DNA of 25,087 nucleotides, taken from contig CAAGFD010000048.1 in the NCBI GenBank assembly GCA_900769035.1, forward strand, positions 1 to 25,087, written 5' to 3'. The notes beneath the pieces are model-generated. The model did no database searches, had not been told where the DNA came from, and worked only from the letters and a program-made list of their open reading frames with translations. A program made the position numbers and the translations under genes. This document shows positions 16,582 to 24,715 of the stretch, one piece after another. Position 1 is the stretch's first letter, and every line of letters starts with the position of its first letter. Origin of the DNA: Bacteroidales bacterium. Lineage in GTDB: Bacteria > Bacteroidota > Bacteroidia > Bacteroidales > Paludibacteraceae.

Positions 16582-18435
16582 TTAGAATTGAAAGTAAATA
16601 AATGCTTGTAAATTAGATGTTAAGAATTGGCAAATAATAAATATCGCTAATACTACTATTATTGCCATTATCGGTAAAGGTAGAAGAGAAAAATTAATAC
16701 GATACCAGCGTTTTGCTTTGTCCGGTATCCAATGTATTAACATGCCAACCAAGAATAATATGAATACTTTTGAATATGTTTGAAAAATCGATGGGATAAT
16801 GTTGAAATCCCAAGTTGAGCCTATTTGGTGTATCATATTTTGTGCTGTAACCCATGCTTGCTCGTTTGCTAATGCCGGGTCAAGATTCGACCCCGAACGG
16901 AAAAACAATCGAGTAAAACTAATAAAAACAAAGGTTTGAAAGATACCCCAAATATTGCCTATATTACTAAATGAATTTGTAAAATTCGTCTTGCTGTAAA
17001 TCCATCTAACAAAAGTTCCTATCGTTATTATGCATACCCAAATAAATAGTATATGCCATATTGGCAAAGGAGATAGTATGGTAAGTAAGTATAATATAAT
17101 TGCTGTAAGTAGAATTACAACAAACTTTTTATTCATACTTAGGCTTCGCCATATTTTGTATATCACTATTCCAATACCATTTAAACCACCCCAAATTACA
17201 AAGTTTAAACTGGCACCATGCCATAGACCACCTAATAACATAGTAACCATGAGGTTTAGATTTGTAATAATTTTATTCCTCTTTTCTTTTACTACCAAGC
17301 CCCAGATAGTTATAGCTGTGGCTATGCCTATCATTATTGCGGCGATAATCCAACTTCCGGATAACAATATTCCAATTAATGACATTAATATTATCCAAAA
17401 ATATGTTCCAAAAGTAGCATTCCTATTACCTCCTAACGGTATATACAAATAATCTTGAAGCCATTTTGATAGTGAAATGTGCCATCTCTTCCAGAAATTA
17501 GAAGCATTGGGAGCTTTGTATGGTGAGTTAAAATTCTTTGGAAGATAGAATCCCATTAGCATTGCTACTCCTATTGCAATATCGGTATATCCAGAAAAAT
17601 CGGCATATACTTGCAATGAATATGCAAATAGTGCCATTAAATTCTCAAATCCGGAATATAGTAGTGGAGTTTCAAATATCCTATCTATAAAATTTACGGC
17701 TAAATAATCGCTTAAAATAATCTTTTTTGCTAAGCCGTTTATTATCCAAAATACTGCAATGCCGAATTGCCTTCTGCTTAAAAAATATGGTTTGTATATC
17801 TGAGGAATAAATTCTGCAGCTCGTACTATAGGACCTGCTACGAGTTGAGGAAAAAATGATACGTAAAAGCCATAATCCAATATATTTCTAATCGGAGTTA
17901 TTCTTTTCCTATATACATCTAATGTGTAGCTGATGGTTTGGAACGTATAAAAAGATATACCTACAGGTAAAATTATGGAGTCTACGCTGAAACGTGTATA
18001 TCCACATAGCACATTACCTATTTCTGCAAAAATATCAACAACTTCTAATGATGTGCCGAAAATAGTGTTTATGATATTTATTATAAAATACGAATACTTG
18101 AAATAGCACAATACCGTTAAATTAATTACTACACTAAGTGATGCAAACAATTTTCTCGTACTATTTTTAGTAGATTTATATATTTGTTTAGCAATAGTAA
18201 AGTCGGATATTGTTGCGAATAATAAAAGTAGCACAAAGAGTCCGCTCGTCTTATAATAGAAGAATAGACTTACAAAAAATAGAAATGATATCTTTAATAG
18301 CCTTTTTGACTTTATTAAAGAGAATATAGCGAATACTATTGCAAAGAATGCCCAAAAATAGAATTGTGTAAACAATAATGGTGAGTTGGCATCAAATGCG
18401 AATATTCTTGACAAGAAGTTAATTATTGAGTCCAT
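16582..18435 (-). CDS. MBOAT-family O-acyltransferase (AlgI/PatA/DltB type)
   Basis: A 617-aa polytopic inner-membrane protein of the membrane-bound O-acyltransferase family. In AlgI, PatA and DltB such proteins pass an acyl group from a cytoplasmic donor across the membrane to an extracytoplasmic acceptor. Signatures: SFYTFQTISYTLDVYR, FFPQLVAGPIVRA, YADFSGYTDIAIG, FWKRWHISLSKWLQDYLYIPLGG containing His319 (shown as the WHISLS motif), and GGLWHGASLNF with the likely catalytic His406. It has extra C-terminal helices beyond the AlgI core. It lies 4 nt after an SGNH hydrolase gene and 6 nt before dnaE. With two SGNH partners, transfer of acetyl to peptidoglycan or a surface glycan is the best inference; the acceptor is not shown by sequence. 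Confidence 0.9.
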   Translation of the reverse strand: MDSIINFLSRIFAFDANSPLLFTQFYFWAFFAIVFAIFSLIKSKRLLKISFLFFVSLFFYYKTSGLFVLLLLFATISDFTIAKQIYKSTKNSTRKLFASLSVVINLTVLCYFKYSYFIINIINTIFGTSLEVVDIFAEIGNVLCGYTRFSVDSIILPVGISFYTFQTISYTLDVYRKRITPIRNILDYGFYVSFFPQLVAGPIVRAAEFIPQIYKPYFLSRRQFGIAVFWIINGLAKKIILSDYLAVNFIDRIFETPLLYSGFENLMALFAYSLQVYADFSGYTDIAIGVAMLMGFYLPKNFNSPYKAPNASNFWKRWHISLSKWLQDYLYIPLGGNRNATFGTYFWIILMSLIGILLSGSWIIAAIMIGIATAITIWGLVVKEKRNKIITNLNLMVTMLLGGLWHGASLNFVIWGGLNGIGIVIYKIWRSLSMNKKFVVILLTAIILYLLTILSPLPIWHILFIWVCIITIGTFVRWIYSKTNFTNSFSNIGNIWGIFQTFVFISFTRLFFRSGSNLDPALANEQAWVTAQNMIHQIGSTWDFNIIPSIFQTYSKVFILFLVGMLIHWIPDKAKRWYRINFSLLPLPIMAIIVVLAIFIICQFLTSNLQAFIYFQF

Positions 18436-18439
18436 AATC

Positions 18440-19951
18440 TTAATTTTTGTACATCCAATCGTATATGATAGAGTTGTACAATAAATTACCTAATAATTTA
18501 TATCCGTTAATTGTAAAGTGAATGCGATCTTTATTAATTAATCCTTTATTCATCCATACTTTAGATGAACCATATCCGCCCATAATGTCGTATAAATCCC
18601 ATACTGCTGCATTGTGTTCTTGTGCTAATTCGTAAATAGCTTTTTGTACTACTTTTCCGTTGGGATTTGTGTATCTTGTTTTCCGCCCTAAACGTAATAT
18701 GCAATCGTTATTGGTGATGAAAATAATTGCACAATCAGGATTGTTGGAGTATAAAAGTGCGATTAATTCGTTGTATTTCTGCTTGAATAATTCTGCATTG
18801 AATTCTTTTGAAGGTACGTTAGCATCATTAATTCCTATGTTTAAGATTGCTAAATCAGGTTGAATGTATTGAAGTTGATCTTCAAATAAATTGCATCTTA
18901 ACCAAGATCGTAATGAAGCTCCATTTACTCCTAAAGAGTGAACTGTTATTCCGGCAAAATTTGTAGTAGGCAATAGTCCGTATATAGTAAAATTAATATC
19001 ATTATCGTTAACATTATTACTAATTACTTGTATACTATCATTATATGTCGGTATTGAGTCTGTTTCGGAAATGATACTATCTTGTGTGTAATAATCTGTT
19101 GTTCCTCTGTCTGATTCCAAACTAATTTCAAAGTTTTCGGTATTAATGGCATCATTAGAGAATATAATATTATCATCAACAATATTGTTTATCGAAGAAA
19201 ATGATTCTTGATATTTTGTATAATAATAGTTGTGTTTAGAGGCTAAATCCAATATTATCTTTCCGGTACTTTCGTATGAATGAAGATTGTATATCATTAC
19301 ATCACCCTCTTGTATGCCGGCAATAGTATCTTTATTAATTACTAAGTATGGCTCATATAATTCGTTTTTTATCGAATATAGAAGAGTGAGTTTTTTGTAT
19401 TGCCACAGAGTATTGTTATGCGGATTTAAATTAAAGGAAATAGACGAGAAAGATTTGTTGCTTGTTATGGAATATCCGGTAATTCCTAAGTCACTAGAAA
19501 TTGGAGGTCGAGAATTCTGAACCTTAGTCCACGTTCCTTCATAAGAAATGGAATAGTTTTGAGGATTATTGGTTTTTGCAGCAGAAAAAGGAAATATGAT
19601 ACCTCTATCTGATACCATAGATTCTTGTATGTTCGCAAAATTTGTTCGCAATTGATTTGTGAATACATCTGCTTGAACGTGCGACCCCCCTATATGTACA
19701 ATATTCATCTTGCCTTTACCAAAGAGAGATAGAGAATCCAATTGATTATATACTCTATTGAATTTTATGCTATCGCCCGGAAAAATTAGTCTGTTTGAAT
19801 TGTATTTTACACAATCATAATAGTCTACCCCTACTTGTAACGGCAGTACGGTGGTGTAGTCTCTTGTGAATAGAAGAGTATCTGTTGTAAGCTCTTGTGC
19901 AAACAAGGATAGAGATGTCGTTAGTATTAAAGAAATGAGTAATCGCTTCAT
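18440..19951 (-). CDS. Secreted SGNH/GDSL-family acyl hydrolase or acyltransferase (second copy)
   Basis: A 503-aa exported protein; MKRLLISLILTTSLSLFAQE is a cleavable signal peptide. Block I is IVHIGGSHVQAD with the predicted nucleophile Ser90; the usual GDS is GGS here, so the Asp is lost but Ser is kept. Block III is NIGINDAN (Asn375), and block V is DRIHF with Asp475 and His478. The roughly 270 residues between blocks I and III look beta-rich and probably form an inserted sandwich, as in PatB/Ape1-type peptidoglycan O-acetyl enzymes. The WDLYDIMGGYGSS segment (451-463) matches the same place in the upstream paralogue. It lies 1 nt after that paralogue and 4 nt before MBOAT. Whether it transfers or removes acyl groups cannot be told. 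Confidence 0.82.
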   Translation of the reverse strand: MKRLLISLILTTSLSLFAQELTTDTLLFTRDYTTVLPLQVGVDYYDCVKYNSNRLIFPGDSIKFNRVYNQLDSLSLFGKGKMNIVHIGGSHVQADVFTNQLRTNFANIQESMVSDRGIIFPFSAAKTNNPQNYSISYEGTWTKVQNSRPPISSDLGITGYSITSNKSFSSISFNLNPHNNTLWQYKKLTLLYSIKNELYEPYLVINKDTIAGIQEGDVMIYNLHSYESTGKIILDLASKHNYYYTKYQESFSSINNIVDDNIIFSNDAINTENFEISLESDRGTTDYYTQDSIISETDSIPTYNDSIQVISNNVNDNDINFTIYGLLPTTNFAGITVHSLGVNGASLRSWLRCNLFEDQLQYIQPDLAILNIGINDANVPSKEFNAELFKQKYNELIALLYSNNPDCAIIFITNNDCILRLGRKTRYTNPNGKVVQKAIYELAQEHNAAVWDLYDIMGGYGSSKVWMNKGLINKDRIHFTINGYKLLGNLLYNSIIYDWMYKN

Positions 19952-19952
19952 T

Positions 19953-21395
19953 TTATTGATTTACCGTGGATTTGAAAGGGGTTTGTGCTTGCTCGTTTTC
20001 TTCAATATTAAGGGAGCTTTCTTTTTTGTATATATAATATTCATATGCGGATTGGATTCCGTCGCAAAGCATTAATCCTGCTTTCTTCGATCCTTCTCTA
20101 GAGAAATGTATATAATCCGATCCGGCTAATTTATTGTTAACCCATTGTGTCATAGAACCGTTACCTCCCATGTTTTTATATAAATCCCAATAAGCGACAT
20201 CGTTATTGAAGCATGTAGATTTTAAACTATCTATAAATTCTTCCATATGATAATATGTTTGTCGGGTCGTTCTGTCTACCATATCCGATGGACCAATAAA
20301 CAAGATTTTTGATTTAGGAGAAATCTTTTTTAAATACCTGAATTGTCGTGAAATATTTTTGCAATAAGATTCTATCTGTTTGGTAGATTTTATATATGGC
20401 ATGGAATTTCCTCCATATTGCATTATAATCAATGGTACATTGTTTTTAGAGTAGTATGTAGATAATGAAGAAGAAGAAATGCTGGTAAATATAGTTCCGG
20501 AACAACCCCTCATCGCAGCATTATCTACTTGAATACCTTTGCCGTTACCATCAACCATAATTCCGAATATAGTGGCGTTGCCGTTTATTGTTAGACTGAT
20601 ATTTGTAGTAGAGTCCGGAATGTCAATGTTTAATTTTGTGTCCCCTATTTTTGAAGTAGCGGTTATCGGTTTGTTGTTGACATAAGCAGTTGCTGTTAGT
20701 GGGTAATCACTCTGAAATAATATAGTGATGTTGCCGAATTTTTTTGTTCTTCGTTGTGTGTATGAGTAATTTAATTTATTGAAAGTAATGGTAATTGAAT
20801 TTTTTAAAATGAAAGATTGTCCAAGGGGTCCATAATCCTTAAAATCAGTTTTTCTAGTTTCTGCATTAAAAACGGCATATCTATCTAATTCCATATTAGA
20901 TGTTTGAGAAATTGCCGATGTTGGTACTTTTTGTATTAAAGGCACCATACCGACTCCATATCCTCCGAATGTACTTTGAAGATATTCTCGCAATGTTCCT
21001 GTTATTCTATCTTCCTCTATCTGTGAATCACCATAATGTATTACCCTAATACATTTTTTTTCTGCCTTTTCAAATTCGTCGAATACAGAGTTCATCCATT
21101 CAATGCTATCATTCGGAAAACTAATAGCGTGTGGACTGGTTAAAGCTTTATATTTGTGACGATAATCATCAGATTCTTTTTGAGCAAGCAGATAGTTTTT
21201 TATATCATCTGATATCTCGGTATTTACTTCATTATTCTCCGTATTCTCCGTATTTTGACCTAATACATTGGATATATTGGGAAACGTTAAAGTTGTGGCT
21301 TTAAATGTTACTCCTTCTTCAGGGAAAAAGGTACTTATTAGCCCTAATAAGGTGTATACACAGGTGATGAATAATATGATATTGCGTATTTTCAT
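19953..21395 (-). CDS. Membrane-anchored SGNH/GDSL-family acyl hydrolase or acyltransferase (first copy)
   Basis: A 480-aa protein with one N-terminal hydrophobic segment (about 5-24) lacking an obvious cleavage site, so probably anchored in the inner membrane facing the periplasm. After a charged, Asn/Glu-rich linker (about 48-75), block I is VIHYGDSQIEED with Ser124, block III MQYGGNSM (Asn330), and block V SDYIHFS with Asp427 and His430. The complete triad suggests an active enzyme. A beta-rich insertion fills 190-290. The C-terminal WDLYKNMGGNGS pattern is shared with the next gene, pointing to a tandem duplication. It overlaps the upstream LysM gene by 4 bp and is 1 nt from the next SGNH gene. 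The linker-coding DNA has a short 9-bp tandem repeat (21233-21254). Confidence 0.85.
   Translation of the reverse strand: MKIRNIILFITCVYTLLGLISTFFPEEGVTFKATTLTFPNISNVLGQNTENTENNEVNTEISDDIKNYLLAQKESDDYRHKYKALTSPHAISFPNDSIEWMNSVFDEFEKAEKKCIRVIHYGDSQIEEDRITGTLREYLQSTFGGYGVGMVPLIQKVPTSAISQTSNMELDRYAVFNAETRKTDFKDYGPLGQSFILKNSITITFNKLNYSYTQRRTKKFGNITILFQSDYPLTATAYVNNKPITATSKIGDTKLNIDIPDSTTNISLTINGNATIFGIMVDGNGKGIQVDNAAMRGCSGTIFTSISSSSLSTYYSKNNVPLIIMQYGGNSMPYIKSTKQIESYCKNISRQFRYLKKISPKSKILFIGPSDMVDRTTRQTYYHMEEFIDSLKSTCFNNDVAYWDLYKNMGGNGSMTQWVNNKLAGSDYIHFSREGSKKAGLMLCDGIQSAYEYYIYKKESSLNIEENEQAQTPFKSTVNQ
21233..21254. repeat. Short 9-bp tandem repeat in the SGNH linker
   Basis: TATTCTCCG occurs twice in direct succession (21233-21250), followed by TATT. 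It encodes the Asn-Thr-Glu repeats of the linker in the first SGNH protein and is in frame, so copy-number change would lengthen the linker without a frameshift. Confidence 0.6.
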
Positions 21396-22390
21396 TGTTG
21401 TTTGATTTTAATTTTTTGACCTATTTGTATTATATCCGACTTCAAATTGTTCCACTCCTTTAATTGTTTCACGGTCACATGATGTTTTTTAGCAATGTAA
21501 CTTAAAGTGTCGCCGGATTTTACTTTGTATATTTTTGTGGCATTCGCCTCTTCAATAGATTTTTTTAATGCTTGTTGTCTCGCCTCTTCTTCTTGTTGCT
21601 TGATTAATATCTGGTTGCATAAATAAGTGTTTTCCAATTCATATAATGTTTCTATTGCTTCAGTGTCTATCCAATTAGGAATGTAAAGTTGCTCAGAAGT
21701 ACCAAGCCATTCCGTGCTATTTAATATCTTACCATTGTATTTAAAAAAATCTGCCTTGCAAATATGTAATGAGTCACAAAATACGGTAAGCCTTATTGGT
21801 TGATTAATTGTTATTAGTTTGTGGTTCGTATGATAATAAATAGAATCTATTTCATCGATTATGTCTTGAAATGGTATCTGTTCGAATACAATTTTGTTAT
21901 TAAAAAATTCTTTTCTTGACAATATCTTTGAATATAAAAGGCGTACATCATCATTTCCTAAATTGTTAACGTCTATGTTATATTTTCCAGACGTTTTATT
22001 TAAGGAAATCGGGCTATCTAAAAATGCCAATATGGCAAGATTCCAATCATTGTAGTTGGAATACAAATCATTAAGATAATTAATAGCTGCGTTTGTCGCT
22101 TTTTGAACATCATATCTCTCATCAATTACCTCGTTTACTATTAAACCATAAAAGTGAGCGGTTTGAGGAGAAAGGGCCCATATTCCGGCTTTTCTATCTG
22201 TATGGTAATGGATGTTGAACCCGGAACAGTATGCCGGTAAAATAGCTATACTATCCGGTATGTTATTGTGGCGAAATAAATTATTCCATGGTAACGAAAC
22301 ACAGACATTATTTGTGCTTGAAATAGGACTTAAAACAACACAAAGAGTAGTAATTAGTAATATGATGTATTTTTGTATTTGCTTAATCAT
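21392..22390 (-). CDS. Exported LysM protein with a degenerate lytic-transglycosylase-like domain
   Basis: A 332-aa exported protein. Residues 1-25 are a signal peptide. Residues about 44-125 resemble the MltD/SLT lytic transglycosylase fold: IPDSIAILPAYCSGFNI aligns with the 'LLPxxESAFDP' strand, and AGIWALSPQTAHFYGL (68-83) with 'AGIWQIxPxTxxxYGL', followed by a helix ending AILAF where active enzymes have AAYNSG. The catalytic Glu position is Cys55, so murein cleavage is doubtful (inference). A middle region of unknown fold follows, then a Gln/Glu-rich helix (about 262-284) and a C-terminal LysM repeat (286-330, YKVKSGDTLSYIAKK), which binds peptidoglycan. It heads the SGNH/SGNH/MBOAT/dnaE run, overlapping the next gene by 4 bp. 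Confidence 0.82.
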   Translation of the reverse strand: MIKQIQKYIILLITTLCVVLSPISSTNNVCVSLPWNNLFRHNNIPDSIAILPAYCSGFNIHYHTDRKAGIWALSPQTAHFYGLIVNEVIDERYDVQKATNAAINYLNDLYSNYNDWNLAILAFLDSPISLNKTSGKYNIDVNNLGNDDVRLLYSKILSRKEFFNNKIVFEQIPFQDIIDEIDSIYYHTNHKLITINQPIRLTVFCDSLHICKADFFKYNGKILNSTEWLGTSEQLYIPNWIDTEAIETLYELENTYLCNQILIKQQEEEARQQALKKSIEEANATKIYKVKSGDTLSYIAKKHHVTVKQLKEWNNLKSDIIQIGQKIKIKQQ

Positions 22391-22431
22391 TAGACGTTTG
22401 TAAAATGGAAATGTACATACATTTTAATATG

Positions 22432-22439
22432 CAAAGGTA
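22432..22439 (-). promoter_or_regulatory. Candidate -7 box for the LysM-SGNH-MBOAT-dnaE run
   Basis: The minus strand reads TACCTTTG, an exact TAnnTTTG match, 41 nt before the LysM-gene ATG. No TTTG lies at the expected -33 spacing. It sits in the 181-bp divergent spacer opposite the promoter at 22505-22536. Confidence 0.5.
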
Positions 22440-22504
22440 AAATATTATTTTGATTTTACTTGCTATTGTAATTAAAAAGTCAGTCAAAATAAATTTTTTT
22501 TTCG

Positions 22505-22536
22505 TTTGTGTATGTGATATAATCTTACTACCTTTG
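22505..22536 (+). promoter_or_regulatory. Bacteroidota-type promoter for the barrel/beta-helix operon
   Basis: TTTG at 22505-22508, a 20-nt spacer, then TACCTTTG at 22529-22536, matching the TTTG / TAnnTTTG consensus. The start codon follows 35 nt later at 22572. Confidence 0.7.
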
Positions 22537-22571
22537 CAATAGTTTAAAACATAATAATTTTACTCTTTACT

Positions 22572-23234
22572 ATGCAAAAAGATCGTTTTTATTTTATTGT
22601 TGTTATCTTTCTTTCTTCTATTTTTTATGTTTCAGCAAATGACGTTCAAGATAATGAAAATAAGATGGCTTTTAAAGGCTGCTCCGGTGGTATGATGTTG
22701 CATGCCGGATATGCTCAATCCGGCTTGTTTTCTCTTTATGAAGATGATGAAGTTATATATACCGGTAGATTGAGAAGTGCAGCCTTTGGTATCGGTGGAG
22801 CGATGAGAGTTATGTTTGGAAACCATCTTCGTGTCGGAATGGAAGGGTATGCTACCAAATCAAAGTTCAATAAATTAGGAGGATATTCATCTACCGGATG
22901 GGGCGGAATATTATTAGATTCGAAATGGGAAATTAAGAAATGGACTATTTTTTGTGGAGGCATCTTTGGTGGAGGTGGTTATAAATCAGTCTTAATCCCG
23001 GATTATAATAAGTACGAAAATAATTTGAAGGATTTTGTAATAGAAGATAAAGTCTCTTATAGATCGTATCCTTTTATCGCAGTTGCCCCTTTTGTCGGAA
23101 TGGAATATTCCATTACAGATAGAGTGCATTTTGTAGCTAAAATCGATTATTTATTTAGTGTTTCAAAACATTCTCAAGACTTTGTTACCGGTCCGCGATT
23201 GTTCTTAGGATTTATGTTTTGTCATTGGAAATGA
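22572..23234 (+). CDS. Putative outer-membrane beta-barrel protein
   Basis: A 220-aa exported protein. MQKDRFYFIVVIFLSSIFYVSAND is a signal peptide, with cleavage probably after VSA. The mature part is Gly- and aromatic-rich with alternating hydrophobic strands (for example MMLHAGYAQSGLFS, AAFGIGGAMRVMFG, HLRVGMEGYATKS, WTIFCGGIFGGGGYK, FVGMEYSITDRVHFVAKIDY) and ends in LFLGFMFCHWK. This pattern of about eight amphipathic strands fits a small outer-membrane beta-barrel; I do not recognise a specific family. It overlaps the next gene by ATGA and has its own well-formed promoter, so it is the first gene of a surface-protein operon. Function unknown. Confidence 0.65.
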   Translation: MQKDRFYFIVVIFLSSIFYVSANDVQDNENKMAFKGCSGGMMLHAGYAQSGLFSLYEDDEVIYTGRLRSAAFGIGGAMRVMFGNHLRVGMEGYATKSKFNKLGGYSSTGWGGILLDSKWEIKKWTIFCGGIFGGGGYKSVLIPDYNKYENNLKDFVIEDKVSYRSYPFIAVAPFVGMEYSITDRVHFVAKIDYLFSVSKHSQDFVTGPRLFLGFMFCHWK

Positions 23235-24709
23235 AATTATTTAAAATCATATTTGTAATTATCTCTATATTGCCTCTTTTTTTTGTAGGGTGTATACAAG
23301 AAAACTTAAGCTATGATTCAAAATATCATCTGTCGTTTTCTTGCGACACAATCGTGTTTGATACTATTTTAATAAACCAAGCTTCCCCTACAAAAAAGGT
23401 TAGAATATATAATGAAAATAAGTTTGCTATAAATATTTCATCTATCAAGTTGGCTTCTAATAGTAATTCATCATTCAGAATAAATGTAGATGGTTGCTAT
23501 CCTTCAGAAGACAATGAGATACAAGATATTGTTATAAAAGCAAATGATTCTATTTACGTTTTTATAGAGACTACTATTTCAGACACATCAGAATGTCGTA
23601 ATATTGTTGTGTGTGATTCCATCTTATTTTCATATAATGGAAACGTAGATAAGTTACAATTATGTGCTGTAGCTAAGAATGCTATAGTGTTGAATAAGTA
23701 TATACTAACGGAAAATCAAGTATGGGATTCCAAACTTCCTTATCTGATTTTTGGGTATGTTTATGTCCCAGAAGGCGTTAAATTAAAATTATTACCCGGA
23801 ACACAATTGTTAATGCACTCGGGAGCTAATATCATTGTGGATGGAGAACTTAATTGTGATGGGTCTTTTGAATCTCCAATTATTATTCGTGGCGATAGAT
23901 TTGATGCCGTTCAAGATGTTGATGGTACTCCATATTTTTTTATGCCTAATCAATGGGGTGGTATTTATTTACAAAACCCACAAAATTCTTATAAATTTAA
24001 AAATGTAAAAATCTATGGTATGTCTACAGGGATTGTTACATTGGGGTCTAGTAGATATTTCCCTATGCTAGAGATTTTTAATTCTGTAATTCATACTTCC
24101 GGAAATTATGGTATATATTCTCAAAATGCTGATGTCACTATTAATAACAGTGAAATCAGTAATTGCCTTTCCGGATGCTTTGTTATGTATGGTGGAAGAT
24201 GCAAAGTCGTACACACTACTTTTGCAAATTATTATAGATATTCTGCACGTAAGGTCGAGTCTTTTAGAGTTAATAATTATGTTGTGCAAAACGGGTATAA
24301 ATATTTATTCCCTATCGATAACTGTGTAGTTGAAAATAGCATTATTTTCGGCTCACTCCAAGAAGAGTTAAAATTGGATTTGGATACAAATACCATCAAT
24401 AATAGTAATTGTTTGTTTTCTCATACTTTGATAAAAGGCAAAAGAGTTGATAATGAACTTTTTTATAATTGCCGATGGGCAAAATCAAGAAATAGTGAAT
24501 TATTTTATGATACAATTTTTATAAATACTTCCATTGAAGACATTTCTAAAACAGGGTATTACAATTTTCACCTGGACTCTGCTTCATATGCAAGAGGTGG
24601 CGCAGCCTCTGTGGTCTCAGGTAAATTTCCTTTGGATTTGGATATGAAGAGTAGAATGCAAGATGGATATCCTGATATGGGATGCTATGAATGGTCTATT
24701 AATTATTGA
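23231..24709 (+). CDS. Lipoprotein with a right-handed parallel beta-helix
   Basis: I start this at ATG 23231, overlapping the barrel gene by ATGA, rather than the TTG at 23219. The 492-aa product then opens with MKLFKIIFVIISILPLFFVGC, a lipoprotein signal whose Cys21 would be lipidated. Residues about 28-145 look like an Ig-like domain (FDTILINQASPTKKVRIYN, FRINVDG, NDSIYVFIE). From about 175 to 400 a right-handed parallel beta-helix is suggested by VPEGVKLKLLPGTQL, IIVDGELNCDGSFESPIIIRG (shown as two pieces of one strand pair), WGGIYLQNP, KFKNVKIYGMSTGI, EIFNSVIHTSGNYGIYSQ and VTINNSEISNC. Such lipoproteins are common in Bacteroidota and are thought to be surface or periplasmic glycan-binding or structural proteins; no catalytic motif is visible. 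Confidence 0.8.
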   Translation: MKLFKIIFVIISILPLFFVGCIQENLSYDSKYHLSFSCDTIVFDTILINQASPTKKVRIYNENKFAINISSIKLASNSNSSFRINVDGCYPSEDNEIQDIVIKANDSIYVFIETTISDTSECRNIVVCDSILFSYNGNVDKLQLCAVAKNAIVLNKYILTENQVWDSKLPYLIFGYVYVPEGVKLKLLPGTQLLMHSGANIIVDGELNCDGSFESPIIIRGDRFDAVQDVDGTPYFFMPNQWGGIYLQNPQNSYKFKNVKIYGMSTGIVTLGSSRYFPMLEIFNSVIHTSGNYGIYSQNADVTINNSEISNCLSGCFVMYGGRCKVVHTTFANYYRYSARKVESFRVNNYVVQNGYKYLFPIDNCVVENSIIFGSLQEELKLDLDTNTINNSNCLFSHTLIKGKRVDNELFYNCRWAKSRNSELFYDTIFINTSIEDISKTGYYNFHLDSASYARGGAASVVSGKFPLDLDMKSRMQDGYPDMGCYEWSINY

Positions 24710-24715
24710 TATGTT

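Noticed and set aside
17030..17452. 140-codon open frame on + opposite the MBOAT gene
   Set aside because: Hydrophobic translation mirrors the membrane helices of the real gene on the other strand.
18440..21395. The two SGNH genes as one gene split by a frameshift
   Set aside because: Each has its own signal sequence or anchor and a full set of blocks I, III and V, so they are tandem paralogues.
23219..23230. TTG start for the beta-helix lipoprotein
   Set aside because: ATG 23231 places the lipoprotein signal at the very N-terminus and forms an ATGA overlap.
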